A DNA stretch of 42,986 nt, taken from positions 1 to 42,986 of the forward strand of contig CANQST010000008.1 of NCBI GenBank assembly GCA_947626595.1. Direction: 5' to 3'. Positions 18,804 to 28,073 of the stretch are shown piece by piece. The translations under genes were made by a program, and so were the position numbers. The notes beneath the pieces were generated by a model. That model was not told where the DNA came from, ran no database searches, and was given only the letters and a program-made list of their open reading frames with translations. How positions within the stretch are numbered: position 1 is the first letter of the stretch; the number at the start of each line of letters is the position of its first letter. The DNA is from an uncultured Bacilli bacterium. Lineage in GTDB: Bacteria > Bacillota_I > Bacilli_A > RF39 > UBA660.

Positions 18804-19298
18804 TTACTTACTGTATTGTTCAAGATCAGTACTTTTCTTACCCATAGATTTACCAATATCATTGTTAGGATCTTTCAAAGCACTTTCTAATATAGGATCT
18901 GTTTTATTGGTATTTTCACCAATACTACTTATTTGAGTACTTATCTGAGCTGATTCACCTTCAAAGCTTAATACAGTATCAGAATTTACTTTTATACTAA
19001 CTTTTGGTGGAATTTCATTGATATCATAGAACTTAATATCGTAAGTTCTTGTATTATCAACACCATCAGCAAAGCGACGAAGGAAGTTCTCTACGAACTT
19101 ATCCTTGTCCATCCTTACTAATCCATCTGTTCTTTTATAAGTTATATCAATTGCATCATTCATTGCTGCTGTTGCAGTTTCCTTTAATAAGTAATAATCT
19201 AATTCTCCACCTGTATTAAAGTTATTAAGTACATTGAATAATACTAAAGCTATGATTGCTAAAAGTATAATTCCTACAGTTAACATTCCTTTATTCAT
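18804..19298 (-). CDS. Small TM-anchored pseudopilin/TadF-like protein of unknown function
   Basis: N-terminal TM plus ~130-aa ectodomain between CpaB and the large exported protein. Confidence 0.45.
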   Translation of the reverse strand: MNKGMLTVGIILLAIIALVLFNVLNNFNTGGELDYYLLKETATAAMNDAIDITYKRTDGLVRMDKDKFVENFLRRFADGVDNTRTYDIKFYDINEIPPKVSIKVNSDTVLSFEGESAQISTQISSIGENTNKTDPILESALKDPNNDIGKSMGKKSTDLEQYSK

Positions 19299-19315
19299 AT
19301 ATTACCATTACCTCC

Positions 19316-22300
19316 TTACTCAACGTAACCATTATAGTGATTTAAGTATTCACAACCAGCAGAACTACCGGAACCACTATAGTCATTATTACATCCAACA
19401 GTACCTGTAAATTTAACTCCTGAAGTAATTACTGGACCATTTGGTATTCCATTACGGAATAAATTACTTTGATAAACTATTAATCCATATTGTTTGATAC
19501 TAGCTGCATCATCTAAGAATTTACCTAAATAATCAGTATATTTCTTATTAGAATTATATTGCCTAATAGATTTAAGTACTTCTGGTGTTAAATGGAATGA
19601 GTAATCTAAGTAATCAGCTTCATATTCTTTATCGAATATCTTGTCTCCACGTTGTTCAATTACTTTAGTCAATTGTTCAGGATCTACAGCATAATTGACT
19701 GTTCCATTTACTGTAGTTGCTTTTGCAGTTGTAATAGTTGCATCTTTTGACCAGTTAAATCCTGGAACTCTAGTTTTATTAGCTTTACTTCCTTGATTAG
19801 GGAATAAATCTGTAAGATCAACAGATCTTGTTTTTACTTCTGATTTACATGTATTACTATTCTTATCTGAATCATTATCAGAATTATTAGTAGTTTCTGG
19901 TCCACCACTTTCATTAGTTGCATAGAAACAATCTACATTGAAGTTCCATCCAAAGTGACCAAAAGTTCTAATTGTTGCATGAATATTGTATTTTATACTA
20001 TCAGAATCTGATTTATAATCTTTATAAGTTGATGCAGTTTTAGCTGCAGCTGATTCTGTAGAACATTTTCCGTCGGCTTGAGATGCCTCAGAAGAACTGT
20101 ATGAATAATTTTTACCCTTGGATTTTTGATTCATGTACCATATCCACCAACTCTTATTTGTATCTTGAGTATTAAGTGGTAAACAGAACTTCTCATTTTC
20201 TTTATACCATCCAGGTCTGTCTATGAAAGAAATCTCTTGGGTTTTACTGTTAATCCATGTACCTGGATAAGTTATTTCAGATTGATAGAATTTATCTCCG
20301 TCTTTATATTTATTACTGTCTGGATTACAAATTGTTCTATAGCATCCATCATAATCGTATAGGACACCTTTTGAGGCACATGTATCTGTAGATGTAGATG
20401 TTGTACTCTGACATGCCTTTAAGCTTGGTGTATTAGACTCTTTACAATTGTCACTGTTGTTTGGAGGGGTTACAGTACTTTTATCATAAGTAACAGTTGT
20501 GTTGTTATATTCAGTACTCATTGTAAATTCAGCTGTCTTTGTACTACAATTTTCTAGAACTGCACATTCCTCAAGTTTTTTATCATATAAATCTTCGTTA
20601 TAATCAATTGTATAATCAATGTCTTGTTCATTATACATTCTAGATTCTCCACCTACATAATCGCAAGTTGCTGAACACATACTATCACTGCTACCATTTG
20701 AACTCCAAATTTTTCTAGCGGCACCTTCATTCAAGAAGTAACCGTAAGCACCAACTTTCCCAAAATTATTTTCAATTTGAGTTTGTCGTTTTTCCTTATA
20801 CCATCTAGCAAAGCCACCATAATATGTGATGCTACCACTATTTACAATATAATGAGGATCAGTATAAGGTTTCTTGTCAGGATCGTCATTCCATGCTCCA
20901 TATTTAGAATTTACACCTACCCAAGTAGTTCCTTGAATGTCAGAAAATTTAAACATTTGAGAAGCGTTTAGATTGTAATTTGCATTTAAGTTATTAGTTC
21001 CATTAGCATAAACTTGATTATAACATTGTTTACTACATTTTTGCGTATATTGTCCACCATCGCATCCTTTTATACAAGTTTCATAATCGTCATTAGGACC
21101 AGCAAATCCTCCTGAACCATGTTGTGCAATATGTGTGCAGTATGGAACTGGTGTTGTAAGTCGAATATTAGGGTTAGGTCCACCATCTGGATTAATATCT
21201 GCTGTACATTTTATTCTGCTTGTTACTTTAACACGATATTCAAAACATATACCTGCTTTTGACGCTACCGGAGGTCCATATTCTACGTCTACAGCTTCTT
21301 CACATACTCTAGTACATACAGTTTTTGGGCTTCCATAATTTTCCATTCTTTCAGTACAAGCATCACCCTTTTCTGTTCCACCATTTTTCTTACATTCATA
21401 ATCGTCATCACTTCCAGTTGGGAATATCTTATATTGAACAGTAACTGGTTCCTTATAATAGGCATAATATGATTTTAAATTAGAAAAATTATAAACAGTT
21501 TTATTTGTTGTTTCATCCTTAATACGTGAATCTTCTGTTGAATTTGAATCACATTTCAAATTTTTTACATTACTAAATGCACTCTTATTAGCATTATAGC
21601 AGTGAGATGTTTGCCCATCTTTTAAATCCTCGTCTTTAACACATGCAGCTTCATTATTTTTACCATCTAGGTCTACTTTTCCACCGGCTCTATATTTTGA
21701 AGCAATGAAAGCTTGATCAAATGCATAACTAGGATCTAATGAAACTCCAGTAAAAGCATCTTGTTTGGTTTTCTTATAAGCATCATTGATTACTCTTTTA
21801 ATTTGCTTTAAAGCAGTCTTCTTTTTATATACTCTGGCAACATCTTTTGGATTACCATCTTTATCTGTATCAAAGCAATAAGTAATATTAGCACTATAAT
21901 AATCAACAATATTTTTACGTCTTGTTTCGTCTAATATCGTCTTATTATCTTCACCCTTGGTTTTAGGAAACATCTTATTAATTAAACTTTCAATAGTACT
22001 ATCCTTACTTTCAAGAATACTTTTAAAACTGTTTGCATCTGTTTTTGCTATTTTTCGAGCATCTGCTTCATTATCTGCTCTTAAAATTTTACAAACATCA
22101 CTATATCTAGCATTCTTTTTTAATTTTTCAGCAAAAACTTTTTTAGTAACATCATTCATAGTTAATGAAACTTGCATTGTATGTGTCTGAGAATCTTTAC
22201 ACTTAAGTGAACAACCATTAGCAGCTACATCTTCTATTTGGCTGAATGATAATACAACATTTTCATTATTATCTTCAATCAATTTTACATACATTACTTC

Positions 22301-22750
22301 GCCACCCTTAATGGTTGTAGTATCTTCTGCTACTGTTACAATGTTAGTAACTTCTTTTCCATCAGCACCTTTTGTTTTTTCTTCTTTTTGTACATAATGA
22401 TACACCTTAATCCAACCTGCTGCTGCAGCTTTCAAGTCATTAGAAGATGGGTAATACTTATTCGCACTATCATAACTACCTTCTTTGAAATACTCAGTTA
22501 ATTGAAACGCTCCTTTATCAGTGGTTACTTTATATACGCTGGCATTCTGCTTTGTGGACTCATCACTGTCAAGTGCTACATTTATACTAAAGCCAGACTT
22601 GCTACATGGAGTACAAGTTTCTTCTTTTTTACTGTCTTTCTTGGCACTTACAGTAGGAATTATTTCATTCTTACCAATACCAGAAATTGTAAGAGCTAGT
22701 AAACAAACTATTGTAATCCCTAATATTCTTTTTCTAAACTTCGTTTTCAT
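19316..22750 (-). CDS. Very large Cys-rich exported protein, candidate tip/adhesin or effector
   Basis: Signal sequence MKTKFRKRILGITIVCLLALTISGIG; ~35 Cys by manual count; no LPXTG-type tail seen. Start set at 22750 (AAGGTGGAAG RBS) rather than 22762. Confidence 0.65.
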   Translation of the reverse strand: MKTKFRKRILGITIVCLLALTISGIGKNEIIPTVSAKKDSKKEETCTPCSKSGFSINVALDSDESTKQNASVYKVTTDKGAFQLTEYFKEGSYDSANKYYPSSNDLKAAAAGWIKVYHYVQKEEKTKGADGKEVTNIVTVAEDTTTIKGGEVMYVKLIEDNNENVVLSFSQIEDVAANGCSLKCKDSQTHTMQVSLTMNDVTKKVFAEKLKKNARYSDVCKILRADNEADARKIAKTDANSFKSILESKDSTIESLINKMFPKTKGEDNKTILDETRRKNIVDYYSANITYCFDTDKDGNPKDVARVYKKKTALKQIKRVINDAYKKTKQDAFTGVSLDPSYAFDQAFIASKYRAGGKVDLDGKNNEAACVKDEDLKDGQTSHCYNANKSAFSNVKNLKCDSNSTEDSRIKDETTNKTVYNFSNLKSYYAYYKEPVTVQYKIFPTGSDDDYECKKNGGTEKGDACTERMENYGSPKTVCTRVCEEAVDVEYGPPVASKAGICFEYRVKVTSRIKCTADINPDGGPNPNIRLTTPVPYCTHIAQHGSGGFAGPNDDYETCIKGCDGGQYTQKCSKQCYNQVYANGTNNLNANYNLNASQMFKFSDIQGTTWVGVNSKYGAWNDDPDKKPYTDPHYIVNSGSITYYGGFARWYKEKRQTQIENNFGKVGAYGYFLNEGAARKIWSSNGSSDSMCSATCDYVGGESRMYNEQDIDYTIDYNEDLYDKKLEECAVLENCSTKTAEFTMSTEYNNTTVTYDKSTVTPPNNSDNCKESNTPSLKACQSTTSTSTDTCASKGVLYDYDGCYRTICNPDSNKYKDGDKFYQSEITYPGTWINSKTQEISFIDRPGWYKENEKFCLPLNTQDTNKSWWIWYMNQKSKGKNYSYSSSEASQADGKCSTESAAAKTASTYKDYKSDSDSIKYNIHATIRTFGHFGWNFNVDCFYATNESGGPETTNNSDNDSDKNSNTCKSEVKTRSVDLTDLFPNQGSKANKTRVPGFNWSKDATITTAKATTVNGTVNYAVDPEQLTKVIEQRGDKIFDKEYEADYLDYSFHLTPEVLKSIRQYNSNKKYTDYLGKFLDDAASIKQYGLIVYQSNLFRNGIPNGPVITSGVKFTGTVGCNNDYSGSGSSAGCEYLNHYNGYVE

Positions 22751-23549
22751 TCGAACTTCCACCTTTCATTTGTTCTTCTACCTTACTATATTCTTTAGTC
22801 TTCTTGACATCATAGTTTTTAACACTTTCTAAGTTTCTAACTAATCTAGCATCTACTTTAAATGAAATACTATTTCCAAACATTCTTGTACAAGTAACTA
22901 AAGATATTATTTTATCATTACTATTAACATCAATATCAAAATCATATATACTATTTTCTAATGCATTATCAATATATTTTTGCATTTTCTTCTTACTATA
23001 ATTATCTTTATTATAATAATCTATATCACTAGATGTTTGATATGATACAGCAAAAATTTTATATAAATAATCTTTTCCTTTAAATGTATATTGAATATAT
23101 TTATTTTCTTTAACAAATTCTAAATAAGTAAAACTCATTAGTTGTTCAAATCTAGTATGATATTTTTCAGCTATAAGAGGATTTTTAGATAGATTTAATA
23201 TATTATGTCCTTGAATATATGTAATATTGTTTAATTTTTTAAAATCCACCTCAGTCCATGCAAAGTTTTCCATGTCATAGGTGAAGTTATGGTCAGGGGC
23301 ATATATAACTGGATAATCAATATTAGTTCCTTGAACTCTTATCCAACCAACTATATCATAATCTTCTTCTTTATCTTTTTTAGCCTGCTTTTCAACAGCA
23401 TCTACCCTACTTTTTATTTTATAATACTTATTTTCATTTATCAAGTAAAATATAAGAAAACCACTTAATAATAGCAAGCAAAGAACTGTAGTAATAATTA
23501 TCACTACAGGCTTTTTCCTAATTTTAATTTTTTTCTTTGCTTTACTCAT
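22734..23549 (-). CDS. Class-B-like sortase
   Basis: N-terminal TM; VGWIRVQGTNIDYPVIY, ITYIQGHNI (His), ISLVTCTRMFG (catalytic Cys), DARLVRN (Arg). Confidence 0.85.
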   Translation of the reverse strand: MSKAKKKIKIRKKPVVIIITTVLCLLLLSGFLIFYLINENKYYKIKSRVDAVEKQAKKDKEEDYDIVGWIRVQGTNIDYPVIYAPDHNFTYDMENFAWTEVDFKKLNNITYIQGHNILNLSKNPLIAEKYHTRFEQLMSFTYLEFVKENKYIQYTFKGKDYLYKIFAVSYQTSSDIDYYNKDNYSKKKMQKYIDNALENSIYDFDIDVNSNDKIISLVTCTRMFGNSISFKVDARLVRNLESVKNYDVKKTKEYSKVEEQMKGGSSNENEV

Positions 23550-23558
23550 ACTTTACAC

Positions 23559-25331
23559 CTACTTACTAACATTATAAGGTTTTTCATATGTACCATCGCC
23601 ACTTACGATTGTGATGTCACTTTTTAAATAACCTACTATTCTTACTCCATATGAAGTCATATTAGACTCACCATACATATAAGCGCCTATTTCTGATATT
23701 CCATTAGTTAAGCTACTATTTTTTGAAGAATTAATTAACCAGTAAGAGCCAGTTTCTTCAGCAGCACTAAACATATCATAGGTATTAGGAGCAGAAAATT
23801 TAACTTTATAGTTTTTAGTTTCTGTTTCTTTCTTATATGCAGGGTCTTCTTTGTAAATAGGTACTTTTACATTTTTATTTACAAAGTAAGATGTATCAAC
23901 GTATTCAGAAGATTTATTATTTATAAAATAACCTACATTATTTTTATCTTTTGGATTATAAATTCTATTGTCATCAACATAATAAGTTTTTACTTTTATA
24001 CCATCTTTTGCTAATGGACTTTCACTGATAACTTTAGTTGTTCCATCACTTTCAGTTTCAATTATTCTATATAGTGTACCTTTTATTTGAACATATTCTC
24101 CAGAATTTCTTTCATTAAGTAAGGAATTAGTTTTTGCTTTTTTATAATCACTTAGGTAGTATGGTTCTTCAGAAGTTCCATTTCCACCTTTTATTAAAGT
24201 ATTTCCATCTATTGTTATAATTGGTCTAACACCAAAGTTATATTTTTGAGCAAGATTTATATATGGAGTATCACCCATTGTAAAGAAATTTCTTACTACA
24301 TATGCTTCATTTTTACCTTTAGCTGTTGATGTCCAACTCATAGTAAATGGTTGCATAAAATTATCTTCACCATTTGCTTTGTTAACATCAACGATTGATG
24401 GAATATAAACTTTTTTCTTACCAGTATATGAACTACATTCAGTAGTATTTAATGTTTCATCAGTTGCCTTCATATTACAGTATTTATTTTCAACTATTAG
24501 TTTTCTAGATCTACTAGTTAAATGTTTATAGAATACATCACTTAACCAATCTTCTATTCCATCATAGTTAACATTGGCAATATCCATATCTGATACTATT
24601 CTTACATTGTCTCCATCCATATCAAGTATTCTAAATAACATATTAGAAAAATATATGTAATTATTTTCAGGATTACCAGTAAAGTTTGTTTTATCTCCTA
24701 GAAGAGTTTTTACTGTTGATTTTAATCTTTCTACTACTTCAACATTTCTTTTAACAGTTGTTTTATTATTTAAACTATCTAAAACTGTATAAGTAATTGT
24801 ATAACTACCAGTAGTATTAGTATCTACTTCTCCGGTTACAGTAACTTTCTTGGTATCTATTTTACCATCTTTATTATCAACAACACTTTTTATACCAGGA
24901 TCTTTAAACTTTTCTCCTCTAGTAATAGTAATATCTTCTTCACCATTAAGTGTTATTTCTGGGCCTTTATAATCAACAGTTGATGATAAAGCTCCACATT
25001 TTAAATAAGTATAGTACTTATATTCACCATTTTCTCTTCTTACTTTAACCCAACTGTCTTTTAGTGAACATGGTTCTTTAGTATACGGTATATAAAAGTC
25101 TTCTTTTATATAAGATCCAAAGAATAAATCTTGTAATGATATAGTTTTAATCCTTTCTCCAGTTGGTAATTCTCCTGGTTTAATAACAAAGTATCTTTCT
25201 GCTGCTTTTTTCATTGTTTTTTCATATCCTCTAAATGATACTAAAGGATAAATTATTAAAAACCAAACAAATAAAGCAACAATAGCAATCACAACAGTAA
25301 GTTTTAAATATTTTTTTACCTTTTTATTCAT
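23559..25331 (-). CDS. Surface protein: pseudopilin-like region + DUF5011-type Ig domain + two DUF6273-like modules
   Basis: GPEITLNGEEDITITRGEKFKDPGIKSVVDNKDGKI...YTITYTVLDSLNNKTTVKRNVEV; VRPIITIDGNTLIKGGNGTSEEPYYL and ...SGDGTYEKPYNVSK ends. Confidence 0.65.
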   Translation of the reverse strand: MNKKVKKYLKLTVVIAIVALFVWFLIIYPLVSFRGYEKTMKKAAERYFVIKPGELPTGERIKTISLQDLFFGSYIKEDFYIPYTKEPCSLKDSWVKVRRENGEYKYYTYLKCGALSSTVDYKGPEITLNGEEDITITRGEKFKDPGIKSVVDNKDGKIDTKKVTVTGEVDTNTTGSYTITYTVLDSLNNKTTVKRNVEVVERLKSTVKTLLGDKTNFTGNPENNYIYFSNMLFRILDMDGDNVRIVSDMDIANVNYDGIEDWLSDVFYKHLTSRSRKLIVENKYCNMKATDETLNTTECSSYTGKKKVYIPSIVDVNKANGEDNFMQPFTMSWTSTAKGKNEAYVVRNFFTMGDTPYINLAQKYNFGVRPIITIDGNTLIKGGNGTSEEPYYLSDYKKAKTNSLLNERNSGEYVQIKGTLYRIIETESDGTTKVISESPLAKDGIKVKTYYVDDNRIYNPKDKNNVGYFINNKSSEYVDTSYFVNKNVKVPIYKEDPAYKKETETKNYKVKFSAPNTYDMFSAAEETGSYWLINSSKNSSLTNGISEIGAYMYGESNMTSYGVRIVGYLKSDITIVSGDGTYEKPYNVSK

Positions 25332-25334
25332 AGA

Positions 25335-26897
25335 CTATGCTCCTTCTTTTAAATTATAAATGTACTGATCATTTCTAATAGTATAGACAATATTTATTTC
25401 TTTAGCTTTTTCTATTTCACTTGGAGCTTTGATATATAAATATTTTCCATAATATTTTGATGTTACGCAACTTTCTAAATCAATAGTCTTTTCAGTACCT
25501 TTATCATCCTTATAATTAATTTTACCATAACTGGTTGAAAAGTCAATCATATTATTTCCATCTAATTCAACTGAAGAATAGCTTAAATAAATTATTTTTT
25601 CATTAGTTTTGGCTTTGTACTCATGAGTACTATCTTCACATCTAGTTGTATTACATAATCTTGTTCTATAATTGATAGAATCTACTATGGAAAAATCATC
25701 AAATATAATATTTTCCTCTTCTTCATTATATTTAAATTCTAAGCTATCACCAAAATTTAGAACATCATGTTTTTTTATTTTTGATAAATCATTTATTTTT
25801 AATTTAATTTTTCTTAAGTGATTATCTCCTTCTAGTTCTTGATAATATAAGACAAATCTATTTCTATTAAGTTTTTTATCTACTCTAAATATAATAATTA
25901 AATTAAGAGACTGATCTCTACTTAATTCTTGAACTGAATCCATAGTTTTACCTAAATCTTTAAAATCTTTTTCATAAGTTTTAGATGTAGTTGAATAGTT
26001 ATTAATACCATTCATAACATGAAAATTACTTAGATTAACTTCTCTTTTTTGATAATTATTTTTTATAGTCATATCAATTATAACAAAATTATTTTTATCA
26101 GAGATAACATCTCCTTTAAAGTCTTTATCAGTATAATAACTATTATTAATGGTTATAGTATAACCATTAGCATTAAAACTTTGTCCTTGTTTATAAGACC
26201 TATTAGTAATAAAGACATAAGTATATAGATTTTTAAGAAGAATAATGGATATTATTACTATAACAGTATTACAAATAAGTTTATGTTCTTGATAAAAGTA
26301 ATTAACATTTCTTAGTAGTCTCTTAAAAGTTCTTTTGAAAGATTCTTTATCAATATCAATATTAATTTCAAATTCTTCTCGATCTTCACTAAGTAGTTCT
26401 AAGTATTCTTCGTCTTGATTAAAGTTAAACTTCCTTAAGTCAATACCAAATATTCTAATAAAATAAATTATAAAGACTGGATATTGAAAAAATGATAAAA
26501 TTCCCAGTAAATCTCTAATCATTCTGATGTTAGTAGTTTCAGTTCCTCCCATATAGGTTCTAAAGAAACTAGCAGTCCACATAAAAATGAAAAAGATTAA
26601 TGAGTAAGTAATTAATGGTAATAAGTATAGTTTCCATGGCTTATTTTTTCTTTTTAAAAGAAGAACTAAGAGGAAACTTGTTACTATGACAACTATTAAA
26701 AGAAGATAGACAAAGAAGTTAATATATCTACTAATTGGTTCATTGTAGGAATCATAGCTTCCTAATTGCATAAATTCACTTACAAAACCATTTACTTGTG
26801 AAACTTTATAATAGATAAAAGCACATACTAAAAGTAAGAAGATATGAATCTTTTTAAAGTTTTTAATTAAAAAAGCATAGGGTTTTCTAATGACCAT
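25335..26897 (-). CDS. Polytopic membrane protein with C-terminal DUF4352-like extracellular domain; first gene of the secretion operon
   Basis: N-terminal TMs, later TM then YTITINNSYYTDKDF...NFVIIDMTIKNNYQKREVNLSNF. Start set at MVIRKPYAF (26897) with AGAGGAG RBS; the upstream ORF extension crosses a terminator and repeat. Confidence 0.55.
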   Translation of the reverse strand: MVIRKPYAFLIKNFKKIHIFLLLVCAFIYYKVSQVNGFVSEFMQLGSYDSYNEPISRYINFFVYLLLIVVIVTSFLLVLLLKRKNKPWKLYLLPLITYSLIFFIFMWTASFFRTYMGGTETTNIRMIRDLLGILSFFQYPVFIIYFIRIFGIDLRKFNFNQDEEYLELLSEDREEFEINIDIDKESFKRTFKRLLRNVNYFYQEHKLICNTVIVIISIILLKNLYTYVFITNRSYKQGQSFNANGYTITINNSYYTDKDFKGDVISDKNNFVIIDMTIKNNYQKREVNLSNFHVMNGINNYSTTSKTYEKDFKDLGKTMDSVQELSRDQSLNLIIIFRVDKKLNRNRFVLYYQELEGDNHLRKIKLKINDLSKIKKHDVLNFGDSLEFKYNEEEENIIFDDFSIVDSINYRTRLCNTTRCEDSTHEYKAKTNEKIIYLSYSSVELDGNNMIDFSTSYGKINYKDDKGTEKTIDLESCVTSKYYGKYLYIKAPSEIEKAKEINIVYTIRNDQYIYNLKEGA

Positions 26898-26966
26898 ATA
26901 AAATTCCACTCCTCTATTATTCTTACTATAGTATAAACCAATTAGAATAATTTTTAAAGTGTTTTT

Positions 26967-26993
26967 GAAAAAAAAGAAGAGTAAAAACTCTTC
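26967..26993 (-). terminator. Intrinsic terminator separating the RloB unit from the secretion operon
   Basis: Minus strand GAAGAGT-TTTT-ACTCTTC followed by TTTTTTTT. Confidence 0.8.
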
Positions 26994-27042
26994 ATGGTAT
27001 GTTTGATAAGTGTAGTTGCCTAAAAAAGCTTTGCTAATTCTT

Positions 27043-27150
27043 TGCAAAAAGCTCTACTAAAGCTTTACTAAATTTATAATATTATTTTCTAAGCATATCA
27101 ACAAATCTCTAGTGATCTTTGCAAAAAACTTTACTAATTCTTTGCAAAAA
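27043..27150. repeat. Direct repeat copy 1 bracketing the AAA15-RloB cassette
   Basis: Core tactaaagctttactaaatttataatattattttctaagcatatcaaca...ctttgcaaaaaacttt aligns with 29859-29936 at roughly 85-90% by eye. Confidence 0.8.
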
Positions 27151-27158
27151 TATTATAT

Positions 27159-28073
27159 TTAATTTTTCATATTTTCTATTAATAATCCAATATTTGAACC
27201 TATGCTATCTTTTAGACCTTTTAAATCTTCACAATAATTTTTTTCTCTTTTTATAGCATCGTCAATTTTATCAATAAACATATCAAAGTTCAAATTAGAT
27301 TTATCGTATCCTATTATTTCAGAAAGCATCTTATCAGAATACTTTCTAGCTTTTTTCTTTGAATTAACTCTTTTATTTTCCAATAATTTATCAAAATCTA
27401 AAGTATCAAATTCTTTAAAATGCATTAATAACCATACTTCAAAGCAAGGATTACTTATATACAGTTTAATATTATTATCATTGCATTCTTCTACTAAATT
27501 ATCATATTGCTCTGATTTAAAACTACCTTTATCTCTATCAACAATTAAATTAATAATGTCAATTTCTGGATTATAATCTAAAATAATTCTTTGAAGTTCT
27601 AAATAGTCAATAATATCTTTAGCCAAATTTTGAAAGACATCATTTTTATAAATATCTAATATGATATTATCTATCTCACGTAAGTCTATTAAGTCATTAG
27701 CATAATTTTGAATGTAAGTTTTTGCAACATTTATTAATTCTTCTTTATTTGACATATCTTCATTTTTTATAAAATCAATAATGCAATTATACAAATTTTC
27801 TTTGCTGATAACATTTTCTTTACTCTGACTCTTAATATCATTAGCCATCTTTAAAGCATATTTAGGATGACTTTTAGTTGTATCTTCTAGACTTCTAAGA
27901 ACACTTATTAAAGATATTGACTCATTTATTGCTAGTTTTTTTCTATTACCTATTATGCCTTGAAAATACATTGGTTCAGTTACTTCTCCTTCATAGATTA
28001 AGAAATATTTAGGAACTTCATTCATTATTTCACTGGGTCTTTCAGCAAATTTACTACTTGTCTGTACTCTCAT
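27159..28073 (-). CDS. rloB: RloB family protein (TOPRIM-like predicted nuclease)
   Basis: FLIYEGEVTEPMYFQGI, INLIVDRDKGSF, LYISNPCFEVWLLMHF are characteristic RloB motifs. Confidence 0.85.
   Translation of the reverse strand: MRVQTSSKFAERPSEIMNEVPKYFLIYEGEVTEPMYFQGIIGNRKKLAINESISLISVLRSLEDTTKSHPKYALKMANDIKSQSKENVISKENLYNCIIDFIKNEDMSNKEELINVAKTYIQNYANDLIDLREIDNIILDIYKNDVFQNLAKDIIDYLELQRIILDYNPEIDIINLIVDRDKGSFKSEQYDNLVEECNDNNIKLYISNPCFEVWLLMHFKEFDTLDFDKLLENKRVNSKKKARKYSDKMLSEIIGYDKSNLNFDMFIDKIDDAIKREKNYCEDLKGLKDSIGSNIGLLIENMKN

Noticed and set aside
20777-22832. Several short plus-strand ORFs over the Cys-rich protein and sortase
   Set aside because: All antisense to well-supported long CDSs with no RBS or domain support.
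258-26897. Calling the locus an integrative conjugative element
   Set aside because: No relaxase, integrase, att sites or oriT seen in the window; may exist outside, so the mobile_element label was withheld.
26898-27047. N-terminal extension of the 570-aa ORF
   Set aside because: It reads through an intrinsic terminator and part of the direct repeat; a good RBS precedes MVIRKPYAF at 26897.
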